Below are positions 1 to 12,100 of a stretch of DNA of 64,000 nucleotides, one piece after another; within the stretch, counting starts at the first letter, position 1; every line of letters begins with the position of its first letter. This DNA comes from Cephalotus follicularis (taxonomy: Eukaryota; Streptophyta; Magnoliopsida; Oxalidales; Cephalotaceae): NCBI GenBank assembly GCA_001972305.1, contig BDDD01000351.1, forward strand, positions 94,157-158,156. Direction: 5' to 3'. Both the position numbers and the translations under genes were made by a program. The notes below the pieces were generated by a model, which saw only the letters and a program-made list of their open reading frames with translations, was not told where the DNA came from and ran no database searches.

Positions 1-968
1 TGTAGAGCACTTTGAGTTTTTGCACACTAGATAGCTTGAATTGGATTTCTCTTGATGTTGTGTGATTGATGTAGATGATTCTGAATTGTAGTAGTTCTTG
101 ATTGTTGTACTTCTTCTGAGGTTTCATGCTTCCTTTTATAGCCTGAAAAGATTTATAGCCGTTGCTTGATTTGAGGAAGCTTTTGATTAAAGAATGTGAG
201 TTGCATTTGTTGAATTTATCTCTGCTGGCACAAAGACGTCGACTTCTTTCTGAAAGGCGTCGATGTCTTTTAGTTGATAGCCGTTATGGTGGTTAAACTA
301 GCCGTTCCAGCTTTCCCGGTTCTTGTTCACTTGTAAAGGCGTCGACTTCTTTCTAAAGGAGTCGATGTCTTTTATTTGGTAGCCGTTGGAAGTGGTTGAA
401 CTAGCCGTTCCAGCTTTCCCGGGTGTTGTCTATTTGAAAAGGCGTCGACTTCTTTTTCAAAGGCGTCGATGTCTTTTCTGGGAAACTCCAGGTTGAATGT
501 CGCCTCGATCTCTTTCCTTGGAGTCGATGCTTTTTCTGGGGATTATGAAAATGGCGTCGATCTCTATTGAAAGGCGTCGATGTCTTTTACTTGGACGTCG
601 ATGTCTTTTGGTTGAGGATCGATGTCTTTGAGTGCATTTTCTTACAGTAGCTTCTGTCTTGAAAAATGACTAAACGCGTCGATGTTTTCTCTGAAGTAGT
701 CGATGTCTTCTTTAATGTAGTCGACGTCTTCTTGAAGTAGTCGACTTCTTTTGGTACGGACGTCGATGCCAATACTGGGAGGTAGATGTTTTCTTTGCAG
801 TTAATTCTGTTACAAAGGCATCGACGCTATTTATAAAGGAGTCGACTTCTTTTTCTGCAGATGGCATTTTGCTTTGATATTCAACTTGTAATTCCTTGCA
901 CATCAAATAACTTAGTTAGATGCAAATATGTTATCATCAAAACAAGGATTGAGACTTAATCGTCAACA
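1..968 (-). repeat. SIRE-type Copia LTR, SIRE-c family, cut by window edge
   Basis: Read on the minus strand this starts TGTTGACGATT and continues with the stretch GATGATAACATATTTGCAT, matching the start of the LTR at 36093. About 228-860 is filled with degenerate copies of a GTCGAC-centred motif followed by TCTTT. A TATA box follows near 131-140. The U5 end would lie to the left of position 1. No internal region is visible, so it could be a solo LTR or the LTR of an element outside the window. Confidence 0.88.
131..140 (-). promoter_or_regulatory. LTR TATA box
   Basis: On the minus strand the sequence is TATAAAAGGA, downstream of the motif array and in the same position as TATAAAAGG at 36934 in the related LTR. 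It is the likely core promoter of the LTR. Confidence 0.6.
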
Positions 969-1240
969 AATTCAATTATTGGTTATGATGTTCTATATAT
1001 GAGCATGCATACCAAATATCAAATTTTTTGGTATTTCGAATTATTTCATTTGTATCTTATAATTTCAGTCGTTATATAATTTACTCATATATATTAAATT
1101 TGTTAATTATTTTATTATGATTGATCTGTAGTTCAAGAGAGAGAGAGAGGGGGATGAGAGCCCTCAATAGGTATTTGTTTCGAACTACACCGGTTTTCAA
1201 GACCGGAGCTATAAACCACTCTTTGATTATTCGATGGAAT

Positions 1241-2098
1241 AGCTATAAGCTATGGAGCGCCGACACGTCATAGAGGGTGGAGAGTTGGTGTCAGACATGG
1301 ACATGTATTCGACACGCTCTGGACATGAGGTCAACGTGTCGGATTTTCTTGACCATCGCCGGACACATGGTCAAAGAGTCCGACATGCTATTTTGATCGT
1401 TTTTGGAGTTATGTTTGTTTAAAAAAAAAAACAATCCCAAGATGGACATGAGGAATCTTAGGAGAAGATGAAGAATCTAAGTAGGAGAACCTGGACGATG
1501 CTAATGGAGGAATTGAAGTGATGTTATTCTGAATTTGTACTTTTCCTTATAGTATCCATGTTGATGGTATGGAATTTGAGTTACACTTGAATTTGTAGAA
1601 GAGAGAAGTTTGTAAAAGAAAGAAGAAATGTGGAGAGCATCCAGAGGCATTTGGTTGGCTAGAAAATATTGTAGCTGGTCTCTCATTTTGTAGAGAATTA
1701 GGGGAGAAGTCGAGAAGATTATTTATTCTATTTTGTGGCTTGTTGATTTATAAGGACGACACATAGCGCAACTGTCATTATTTGAAAGTTAAATGGTTTT
1801 AGCCCACAAAGAAAAGTCCACTAATTAGTAACATAGTCTTAGTTAAAAGAACCCAACAGATAACAATATTAATACATATAATTTAGTTTGTATATTAATA
1901 TGATTACATTAATTAATTGATTAAATAAAATAATTTGAAAAAATAATTTAAATAAATTATCAAAATAATAAATTATCAACATATAAAGATATATATACAC
2001 GTGTCCCAACGTGTTAAACTTCTAAGTTTTTGAATTTTTTCGTGTCGGTAAGTTGTATCGCGTGTTAGGTGTCCGTGTCAATACTACTTAGGCTATAA
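1241..2098. mobile_element. Possible non-autonomous DNA transposon with GTGTC-rich ends
   Basis: The left end contains AGCTATAAGCTATGG followed by GACACG. The right end, reverse-complemented, reads TTATAGCCTAAGTAG followed by GACACGGAC. Repeated GACACG, GTGTCGG and GTGTCCG words lie inside both ends. The inverted terminal match is imperfect, no target duplication was found and no transposase is visible, so this is only a candidate. Confidence 0.28.
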
Positions 2099-2662
2099 GG
2101 AACCGATTGGCTTAAAAATTGACATGTATGATAACGAGAAGATTTATAAAATATAAATCATGGGTTTGATATTTGTATTCTTTCACATGTAAGTTATATG
2201 TGAAAATTTACGTACTCCTTGTGTGTGTGTGTGACCGGTCACTATCACCACACCGTAACCATTTACATAGCACTTTCCAAATGTTGCGTATTCTACATCA
2301 CCAACAAAAATAACCACCAAATCCTCATTAGCATCATCGCTGATCAACACTGCTTATCACTATCCCCACATACATTGATACTTCTCCACCATCACATTCA
2401 TTAATTTTTCAATCTTAATCACTCACATCTATGTAGCACAGACATTGACACGTTGTCACAACAATTCTAAAAAAAAGGATTCCGATTTATATATATATCG
2501 GATTGTGAGGCTCTTTGCCTCCCTCAAAAAAATGAAAGGTTATTCTCCTTTGGAGTATATAATTTATATATTCAATCACCCTTATATCGCACCTATAATT
2601 AATATTGTTATATATTTTTGAAATAGTTAGAGTTCAATTGACATGAAAATTTATATAGATGA

Positions 2663-2693
<31 letters not shown>

Positions 2694-2701
2694 GGAAAAA
2701 A

Positions 2702-2722
2702 TGGATGTGAGCCTCACATCCA
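2702..2722. repeat. Perfect small hairpin
   Basis: TGGATGTGA, loop GCC, then TCACATCCA: a 9 bp stem with a 3-base loop just after a CT/TA microsatellite (about 2660-2695). It may be a MITE end or chance. Confidence 0.4.
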
Positions 2723-2799
2723 CTTATGTAAGCAATAGAGACAAGATTTTGAATTTTAAGGATAGAAGAATAATTATGCAAGGTAGAAAAATGTGGAGA

Positions 2800-4251
2800 A
2801 TACTTATTGGGGCATAGACTAAAAAATGGATCAATTTAGGGAACGAATTATTTAAATTGGATCAATTGACGACCAAATTGATACTTTTGCCCAATAAATT
2901 CAATATCTTTATGTGAAAGTCACTTGAATTGTCATGTAGTGTTTAAGTCAACATCTAATTTATCCATCTAACCAAATGAACAAGCACCTTTCAAGGGCTC
3001 TTTTCCCATCCACATCCCTGGATATTCATTCAAGATCTCTCTCTATTTAAGAAATTACATAGACGCGTTGATGTATTGGTAAAGTTGACGTTTTCCGCGT
3101 AAAATGGGTTGCAACTTCTTTTCTACCCAAATAACAAGCCCTAAACTAAATAACAACTAGCAGCTTCTCAACCACCGAACACAGACTCATGTTGGTGATG
3201 CTAGGTCAAATAAGAGAACAAACTTAATATTGCATCTCAACAGGGAAGCTTCTCTAGGCTAGGAGCATTTCCACTATGTATGTGTTCTTTCAATGCCCGT
3301 TCCCAAAGCAAGCGGGAAGAACCCTATGCCTATGGCGCATTCTTCTCTTTCAAAAAGCTTTGGTATTGCGGTCGGCGGTTTCGGTATGTAGTGGAGAAGG
3401 AGCTTTGATTCATTCAAAAAAGGGAATACAGAGGGTTTATCGATAGATGAGAAAAGTGTCCTTGAGACAAGAAAGAATGGAGAGAAGCATTGGTGGAGCG
3501 AGGATCCGAAGGAGAGAAAGAAGTCTTGACTTTCGTAGAGAAAAGAGGGATTTAGTTTGTCTTTTCTCCTATATTTTTCTCTCTAAGGTGACTCGTGGCA
3601 CACTTCGTATATGTATGATTGAATGCCAGCAGCATTTGTTCAGAGTCAAGAAGAGGAAATCCTATTTACCCCTTGTTTTAACAAGACAAGCATAGCACCA
3701 ACTGATTTGCACGAGAGTTGGGGAACAGCCCATCAACTCGTGCTTGGGGCAAGTGCGGAGCCAACCTACTATTATGATAGTGTATGACAGTGAGCGGGCA
3801 TGAGCAGGGGGCATCGGAGTTGCAGTAGGCTGCTAAGGCTCGGAAGGGGATCTTCCTCTATTGAATAGTCAGTTCATGATCCGGCATACAAATTCATTCA
3901 ATCATCTCGAGATGGAAGATACACTGTTGTTTCGGGATAAACTGATGAGTAGATAGACTTCATTTCAAGATCTTCCCCTTTAGTTTCGGCAGGAATGGAC
4001 TTTTTAGGAGCCACCCTGACCTAATTCATGATGAGCCACCAACTTCCTAGCAAGATGCCTACGGTTAAAAATTCAATATTTTTATGTATAAATAAATATG
4101 AAGTCACCCAAATTGTCATGTAGTGTTTAAGTCAATATCTAATTTATCCATTTTTTTTAGGCAAAAGTATCGATTTGGTTCTCACTTGATCCATTTTTTA
4201 TAGTTTGGTCTCTAAATTGATCCATTTTTTAGTTCAGGTCCCAATAAGTAC
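2800..4251. mobile_element. Long terminal-inverted-repeat unit (Mutator-like or foldback candidate)
   Basis: The left arm at 2800-2892 runs from ATACTTATTGG through AAAAAATGGATCAATTTAG to GATACTTTTGCC. It reappears reverse-complemented at 4160-4251, starting GGCAAAAGTATC and ending near CCAATAAGTACC. The arms are about 92 bp with visible divergence. Just inside them are 72-84 bp direct repeats (2896-2967 and 4067-4150). Long inverted arms around foreign cargo resemble Mutator-like elements that capture DNA, but no flanking 9 bp duplication and no transposase could be shown. Confidence 0.55.
2968..4066. other. Cargo inside the inverted-repeat unit, possibly organelle-derived
   Basis: From about 3230 to 4050 the composition changes to a more balanced GC content and a texture of AAGAAAGGA- and GGGAAGAA-type words, as in plant mitochondrial intergenic DNA. 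A plus-strand reading frame of 82 codons (3447-3695) is rich in Arg and Lys and was not recognised. Organellar origin is an impression from composition and word use, not a match. No gene is claimed. Confidence 0.3.
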
Positions 4252-5644
4252 CTTGAGTAAAAATTCAGGGCCCAAATTGATATTTTTACCATATATATAT
4301 TATTGAATCCAACAGTTGAATTTTTAAAATGATAAATTATAGATCCAAAAATTTGCAGCCTTTGAAATGGTTGGCTAAAACAATTCTTATAAAGAACTAT
4401 GCATTTTTTAGGTCGAAACTCAATTCAGTCTCTTCAATTTGCCAAACAATCAATTTTCAAGTTCAATTTCTAGTACATTGTATGCTACTTAAGCATTTCA
4501 ATGCACAAAACTCAACCTAAATGATTAGAATTCAAAAGCATGGATAGAACCTACTCTTGAAGGAAAACCCTTTGAAAAGCTTGAGGAAATTTAATGGGTT
4601 CTTGAAGAATAACCGAATCACCTCTTGAACAAGCTTTAATCTTCACAAGCCTCACTTCAAGCTCCCAAAGATTGCAAGAAAACACAACTCTCCCTTTATG
4701 CTCTCCCACTTTCGGGCCAACACACAAAGAAACAAGGAGGAACAAGCAAAAATGAAAAGGAAAATGGCTAAGTGCCACTTGTATACCAACCAACAAAACA
4801 AGGCAAGGGTAAAAACGTAAAAGCACATTTATCAAATTTGTGGCTTAAACTCGAAAGTTAAGCACAAACATAACTTAACGTACAATAATAATGGAAATTT
4901 AATTAGACATTAAGAAAACAAGAATTGGGGCCTCAGTCACAATTTCTAACACGAACCTGACAACACGATTCTGACTCCCATTCCCATCGAATCACAAAAA
5001 ACCCACTTAAAATGTTGATGTCTTGGTCGATGGAGTGGATAATTATATCTAATCAGTATACTACATTTGCTTTTCCCATATATGGTTGTGATGACAAGTG
5101 GTGTTGATGATGAGTAGTGATGTTGATGAGAGTTTGCTAATTGTTTTTGTTGGTAATGTGGAGTGACATGGCATTGGGAGTGTGTTTTTGGATGGTGGTG
5201 GTGTGATGATAGTGGTAGAGGCAGTAGGGTGAGGGATTGGGATTGATAGTGGAGTTGAAAAAAATCATAAGAAAAACGCTGATGTTTTGGGCGATAGAGT
5301 AGATAGCCGTATCTAGCCAGTTGACTCAATCTGCCAAATTCTTTATACACAGGGACCCTGATTATAATAAACTCCTATTGTAAACTATCCAAACTTCCTC
5401 ACAATCCTATCATTTCTGGAAAACCTTATCTGAAAGGGCAGAACATATTAAATTTTACTTATATTATTATAGAAATCCTTAGATGCTCTATTAAATTGCA
5501 GAGATTCCACAAAAGGTCTCTGTAATTGATTAAAGAATACAATTGCTAGGTACAGCCAACAACTTCAATTGTCATATTGCTCCAATAGTTTTATGTTTTT
5601 TCTGCAAATTTTTCATTTGTTTCCTTCCCTGATCTGTTTGCCAG
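4252..5644. other. Intergenic or intronic spacer
   Basis: No gene was recognised. There is a diverged direct repeat around 4996-5060 and 5274-5340, both containing GATGTTTTGG- or GATGTCTTGG-like words. This stretch could be an intron of the QTRT2 gene whose tail starts at 5645, but no upstream exon of that gene could be found here. Confidence 0.35.
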
Positions 5645-6002
5645 GAAGGATACAACACCGATTGTTGAAAGCTGTAAATGTTATACATGCCAGAATCATA
5701 CAAAAGCGTATATTAATCATCTGCTTAATGTTCATGAAATGCTGGCTCAAATTCTACTTGAAATGTACGATTTTCTATTTTCCTGATAACATTTTTAGCT
5801 TTTGTTTTCGTGTTTGGTTCGTATTTTCACCCATTCATGTATACAATTGTCTTTTATTGTGGCTAGACATAATACTCACCACTATTTGGGTTTCTTCCGC
5901 TCAATGAGAGAATCAATCAAGGAAGGGAAATTCGAGCAATTTCGACAAAATTTCATTCAGAGCAGGCGTGATCATCTTGCCAAAGCTACTGTTTGTGCCT
6001 GA
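5645..6002 (+). CDS. QTRT2: Queuine tRNA-ribosyltransferase accessory subunit 2, last two exons
   Basis: Two exons, 5645-5764 and 5867-6002, are joined across a 102 bp GT-AG intron (GTACG at 5765, GGCTAG ending 5866). A further acceptor (TTTGCCAG) precedes the first. They encode about 83 residues, the C-terminal part of the tRNA-guanine transglycosylase family, whose eukaryotic heterodimer inserts queuine at the wobble base of GUN-anticodon tRNAs. The zinc site is visible as CKCYTC plus a His 26 residues after the last Cys (in EIHNTHH), the spacing expected for the family. HTKAYINHLL and LGFFRSMRESI are typical motifs. The frame is open to a TGA stop at 6000-6002. The N-terminal roughly three quarters was not found upstream, so this is either a 3' fragment or a gene whose earlier exons lie beyond the window. 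No disabling mutation is seen. Confidence 0.85.
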
Positions 6003-7357
6003 GGTAGTCAAATTTTACAAACTTGAAATGATGCAGAGATCTTTGTAACATTACAAGAGATTGTACCACTGTGTGGTGGGGCTAATTCACATAAAGTCAT
6101 CGAACATATATTGAGAAGACCAGGAGGTTCGTATGGCAACAATGTTTGTACCTGATTTCGAAGGTACTTATTTAGATCTGTCGTGTATCATGTGTACTCT
6201 CAAGGTTTGCCCCGTTTGTTCTCTATAATTTAAAATTTTGCTGTTTAGGGTGCTTGAGGAAATTTTGAGTGCACATGGTTGTTGAACTTTTTTTTTCCCT
6301 CTTTTTTGCCCTTTTGTTTAGATAAAATTGCCCACCAATATAGTTTCTACAAAAGGAGTACTCATACTTTTTGATCCATACTATAACCTTCTTATGGTAG
6401 ATGTAACCTGTACGCCCAACGGATGGTATAAGTTGTTTTTTAGTCAGTTCATGTCCTTTTTATAGAGTGAAGCTGATAACATTAAGTAATGAACTGGTTC
6501 GTTTCATTATTTACAATATATGGGTCACAAGTTTCTTTTGTGTGTGTTGATTTGTCTTATTAAAAATGTACATATGCTTAATTAAATATGTTTCTTTATT
6601 ACATATGTAAGGTAATCCTATATTTACAAAATCTCATAGTTGTTGTAACTTGACTTTCATGATCGACTCATGTAATAGTCTCTAATATTTTAATTAGTTG
6701 AAATGTATTATTATTTATCTTTCGAAAGGTTTACTAAATCTTGTCTTAAATTTAGATCACGATACATGACTTGCAAGGATCATTCGCAACATATTTGAAT
6801 TGAAAAAAAAAAAACAATCAAAACTTACTCAGATAAGATAACATATTGTTAGTTTAACAAGAATTAGTTAATACAGTAGTTTCATCAGTATAACTTATTT
6901 ATTGTAATATACTTCTTTTCTAAAGAAAAAAATTGGGTTTTCAGTCTAGGACGGCACTGAGTTACCAAAATGAGATTATGGTGACGTCGTTTTCTTGTGC
7001 AATGTTGAAGTTGTGATGATGAAGAAGATTGTTTGATGCATTGTGGTGTTGGTATATTGTGATTTTGATTGTTGTTGGTATTTGTACAATATAGTGATGT
7101 TGAGAGTGAAGATAGAATAATATACTAATTAGTCCTCTAGTTTTGTATTATGTGTTCATTTATGCGAATGAATTGCGGAATCTGTCGTTCTTTTTTTGTC
7201 ATGCTATTTGTAGCACTATTTTGCTGCTTCTTCCCCAGTGTGCTATGGGCCGACTTCCCTTCAACGGGGCTAAGCTAACATTCTCTTCGTTCGTAGTGAC
7301 CTGCGATCACCATGCGTCATTAGCCCGTACTGTTCCCGAGAGAATACCTAGTCATAG
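6003..7357. other. Downstream region of QTRT2, no gene seen
   Basis: AT-rich sequence that includes the presumed 3' UTR of QTRT2. No convincing coding region, RNA gene or repeat was recognised. Confidence 0.4.
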
Positions 7358-7735
7358 TGTTAGGTTTGTGTTTTATATTTTATTTGTTGGATTTTTATGT
7401 ATTTGGGTTAAGTTGAGTCCAATATATTTAATGTTAAGTAGTTCAGCATTAGGGTTCAAGTTTATATATATGTAATTGTAAACTCGTATCAATGATGAAA
7501 AAGATAGATGTTTAAGAGGTTGTATCAGGAATCTCTGAGAATTGAGAGAATTATGCTAAAGATCTATTTTTTTACCGATAAAGAATAGAAGATCTTATAT
7601 AGATTTTTCATAGACGTAGGTCAATTTGGATCGAATCACGTATGTGTATTCTTGTGTGATTTTTTCTATTGTTGTTTGTGTGTGTTTTCCTTGCTTAAAT
7701 TTGCGTAAGATCGGAGAAAACTGATATTCTCAACA
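7358..7735 (+). repeat. Possible solo Copia LTR
   Basis: Candidate ends are TGTTAGG (7358) or TGTTGGA (7385) and CTCAACA ending 7735. Inside are a TATATATA run near 7460 and the phrase GACGTAGGTCAATTTGGATC with CACGTATGTG, resembling the R-U5 region of Tork-like Copia LTRs. No clean target duplication was seen, so the borders are uncertain. Confidence 0.38.
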
Positions 7736-8418
7736 TATAAGCTAACTAACCTTCCCTCTTGGAATTGATTGGACATTTAAGAGCGTTGTTATATTCCGAC
7801 AATAGAAAGCAAGCAGATTGATAAGAAAATGATATTTAATACGTTAGTCCCTGTCCCTAGACGAGGTTAACAGAGTTGTTAAATGCCAAGAGAGGGATTA
7901 ATATGTTTGGTTGACGTTCATATTTAGGGATTAGAGATGCATTTGTTAAAGTATTTTTAATATCAAATCTCATATATTAAATTTTGTTTTATCCAAATTG
8001 AATTATTAATGGTTAAATTATTGAGGTACTAATGAGTCTACTCAATATTCAAGAATTACAATGTCATTTATCAAAATGAAATGGTCAAAGTGTATGACAC
8101 CAAATGTAATAGAAAAAATTGTACTCAAGATGAGAATGAATTTTAGTAATATAGTAGACGGGTGACAATGTTGGGTGGTGATTATATTATTTATGAAGCA
8201 AAATTTGAGGTGAAGCTAATAATATGTTTAAAATCATAATTTCATGAAAACTGGAAATGAGTAAATGTTCACGTCTAATTTGTAAATAATAGACATAAAA
8301 TAGGTGACTTAAACGGACAAAAATATAATTATAACAGATGAAAATTACATAATTACTCTTATTTCTTATTGCTCACAAACTGGATGTGAGTAACTAATTT
8401 CATAACGGAGTTTCTCAC
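7736..8418. other. Spacer between LTR candidate and element O
   Basis: AT-rich unique-looking sequence. I see no gene or repeat here. Confidence 0.4.
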
Positions 8419-8574
8419 TGTTAATGCTGAAATTAACTATACAACAGTCTTCCAGGTGTGAATGTTTGATTTGTTGGAGCAAACGTGTTGGATGCCCCAA
8501 GGATAGTAGTCCTTCATGCACAAAGAGAAAGCAATCTATCAAAAGACTATGAGTTTTCACTCTCGGGGATCATT
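8419..8574 (-). repeat. 3' LTR remnant of element O
   Basis: It matches 54818-54976 in order: AACTATACAA, then TTTGATTTGTT, then CACAAAGAGAAAGCAATCTA, then GGGGA. The left end starts TGTTAATG, corresponding to TGTTGATATC at 54818. The right end is unclear because the other copy is interrupted at 54977, so the full LTR length is unknown. Confidence 0.6.
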
Positions 8575-8611
8575 TGATACTTAAGTCAGTTGTTGTGCAG
8601 AGGTATGCCGC

Positions 8612-9180
8612 ATGACTGAGGCGGTGACAGTTGCTGAGCGTCCTCTTGGCGCTGAGGAAGCCATGGATGCCGCAACAGTGAGCGGTCCTGACATCGTCCC
8701 TTCCGAGGTTGGAACCCAAATGTTTAGGACCCACTTCTATATGAGCGTACTTCGCCGTGAGAAAGTGGAGAAGCTGGCCAAAAAGTATTACTTTCCAAGA
8801 GGCTTGGTGTTCTCCCTTCCCCGAGATTCCAAAGAGGCCACAGAGAGCAGACCTGGCCTCTTCGTGGTTTTGAGGATGCTCTCTCACATGGTTTGAGACT
8901 CTATGTACCTTCTTTTGCTATTACGATTTTGAGGAGTTTTAGACTTCATCCCTTACTCTTTCAAGCACAGTCTTGGAGCTTCATAATAGGATTCTCGGTG
9001 AAGTGTTTGGAAGCTGGGGTGACTCCAACGGTGGGGCTGTTCAAGGAGTTTCATGCTCTTGCTGCGTCTCCTGAAAAGCGCGACTATTATTTTAAGCCAC
9101 GCACTGGTTTGACTAAGAAACTGTTTGTGGACACTACGAAATCCATCAAAAACTGGAGGGAGAGGTATTTCCTTATTAGG
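8612..9180 (+). pseudogene. O accessory gene, exon 1a: Transposase_28-type (putative gypsy-type transposon) domain
   Basis: It begins at ATG 8612 (MTEAVTVAERPLG) and contains YYFPRGLVFSLP, then GLRLYVPSFAITILRSF and WSFIIGF, the pattern of the plant Transposase_28 domain found in antisense genes of Tat-type elements. The reading frame shifts by one base near 8866, probably through loss of a T in GTGGTTTTGAGG; downstream of it the frame reads on smoothly. The exon is cut at 9180 by solo LTR S1 after KNWRERYFLI. The molecular role of this domain is not established. Confidence 0.75.
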
Positions 9181-12100
9181 TGTCACACCCGTTCCCGACG
9201 ATAACCGATAACCTACCGAGAACGGATGTGACTATCACGTGACAAGTCTCCTTTCGGAAACTCCACGTGATAGCTAAAAATCGTTTCGAAAGTCGTATAA
9301 AGCTATGTAATCAAATTTGAAAATCATAAAGTTAAAGTTTCCAAACAACTTCCTTTCGGAAGTCACCACATGGTTTTTATAAAACTCACTTTAAACTTGG
9401 AAATCAAACTTTGAAAATTTTTCTAACTCTTAAATTTTTACGAAAATCGGGCATGTAGTATTCGTTTATAGGACTATGCCCCCTGTAAAGTAAAACAAGT
9501 TTATAAAAACACACTCCCGAAGGAGGAATCAACAGTTTATAAAGTGGGCTCAGTCCTCAGCAACCACAAATGGGCTTAGCCCTCAGCAAACCACAATTTT
9601 TAAAGCAGTAAATATGGGTTGGGTTCAGCCTCAACCATTTTATCCAAACATGCAAAGCAAATATGTAAGGTACGGCCATTTAAAAGCAAAACTATAAAGG
9701 ACAACGTTATATGAAAACATAAGTAAATGCATGAATTTAAATGCTAATGTAGTTATGTTGTGCATGTATTGAGATCCTGGTAGCATGCCCTGCCCTCGTG
9801 GTCCATCATCTACTGAATAGATCTAACAATCGCTTACCATCTTGTCTTTATCTGGGAGGGAAAGAAAAGAGAAGGGGTTAGTCTAAATGACTAAGTGAGT
9901 AGAAACAAAAGAATACATCTCCCATATCCATATATATATCAAATAAAATGAGAAATAATACAACTCAAAGTAGAATGCAATGTAAATCTACGGCAAGAAA
10001 TGAAGTCACGAATCACAAAGGAAATCAAGATCCAAAGGATAATAAAAAACCACTGAAGATATCAAGATCCATAACAAATCACGATCCATAAAGAACATCG
10101 AGTTCCCAAAGAGATATCGAGATCACAAAGGGATATCGAGATTCCACAAAAGCTAACTCATAAAAAGGAATCAAGATAAACAAGTATAAGTGAATCTCGA
10201 TACTCAACAAATAGCTCCACAATATAACATGAGTCATAAATGAAAACAATATCATCAAAAGAGATCCACAAAGGTTCCAAGATCATCTCGATACTTAACA
10301 ATCGAATTCCACAAATGTGACCATAGACATTAACAAGGCTCCATAAATGAAACACTCGAACTTAACAACGAAGTCCACTGAACGAATATCAAAGTCAAGA
10401 CAGAAATCAAATACATGAGAGTCAACAACAAATCCAAGTATCTGAATATCAACTCAAAGATACGATCATAAATCAAATATCAAACATCAAGAATGTAATA
10501 TGTGCCCAAATAATCATAAACAACAAAAATATAAGGGGATGCTAGTACCAATCCTGTCACTGTCTCATATCCCCGCCAAATCACATGGCGTCATCACGTA
10601 ACCACTGCAGCAATAATATAGGCCAATAGGCTACAGGATGTGATCATCATCCATCATACACCGGTGCAGAGTGCCTATGGTAAGCATAACATCCATACCT
10701 CGCACGAGGGGCCGGCATATACCGCACGGACCCTAGCCCTCGCCGAGAAACCCGTATGCACACTCAACCTCATCCGAGGGACCCGCGTGCAATATATATC
10801 AACAACCAAACTCAGTACAATAGGAGGGTAATGGAGCAGCTCTGCTGCACTCACACTCAGCATACCATCATAGACAATAGTATACCGCAGATCCAGGTAT
10901 GGAACCCGGGGGCAGTTTTCACATAACACCCCATCATAGACTAATGGGCCTGTTAAGTAGAGTTGAGCGTCGAACATATACCACTCCTTGAACCGGTAAT
11001 ACATATCCTATGCATAATCCCGGTACCCAGTATCAGAGTAAAACATAGTAAAATAATATAACAAGTCACAAAGTCACAAGTGTGAGAAGGTGACCAAGTC
11101 ACCCAGAGCATCGAGCATATAACCGCTCGGAATCACATCACAATCATGAATACGTTAACCGAAGACAACCGGGATACAAATCCCAACCAAGATCACATAT
11201 CACGAGAAACCGGGCACATATGAAAACAACAGGACTCTCAAATAAAGAATTGCTCAACGGCATCAACAACAAAGCTCAAGTATAAGAATGCGGAAACCAA
11301 ACAAACTCAGCAAATCCTGCCCTCAATAGCCATTTCATAATAGAACCATAAAAAAGCACATCCCCGGCAACAAAACTCAAACATGAAAATACGAATCTAG
11401 AATGAATATAACCGTAGCAACAAAAACGATATATGTCCGCAGGAGCCAATGCGGATACGACATCGCGAAGTGAAATGAATATACGACCACAAGGTCTCAT
11501 ATCAATGTGAACATTCAATTAGAATACCGATAATGGATTCCAAAAACAATTATGGAATCAACATATCACAAATCATATCGTATGATAAAATCAAGCAACG
11601 AAGGCTATCAACAAGTATAGAAATAAACTCCAAATCAGATTATCAACAAATCAAATGATAGTTAAGAATCGTAATAAAGCACACAACAATCATCAACGAA
11701 TTTCAAAATCAAATAAGATAAAGGAAGGAGATGTTCTACTCACAAATCAATGCCGATTACTACCACGGACTAACCCCTTAAAGCTTTGAATCAACTATCG
11801 GGTTCTCGTCATCATTTCGAAACTCTATCAACCGTCACACTGCATTAACAACACATATCCGTTACTTTCTACACATACGTAACTAACACTGTGAGTCATC
11901 GGAGCTTTGGCCAATTTCCGAACAACCTGCCAAAGTTCCGACGACACCCAAAACAACACCTAAAACAACTGATCAACTCACATTATTGATCGAATCTCAT
12001 TGTGACTCGCCCGAGAACGGGCAGCCACCGCCGACAGTGAGTTGACTCACTGAGTAAACTCGCCGGTCACCCAACAATTATGGTCACTTCACAAATAAGT

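Noticed and set aside
3447..3695. 82-codon frame in the organelle-like cargo
   Set aside because: Could not be matched to any known mitochondrial or plastid protein; kept only as part of the cargo description.
4946..5350. 134-codon minus-strand frame
   Set aside because: His/Ser/Pro-rich, includes a repeated DNA segment, no recognisable domain and no supporting context.
7143..7475. 110-codon frame overlapping the LTR candidate
   Set aside because: Hydrophobic AT-rich translation crossing the proposed LTR start; no domain.
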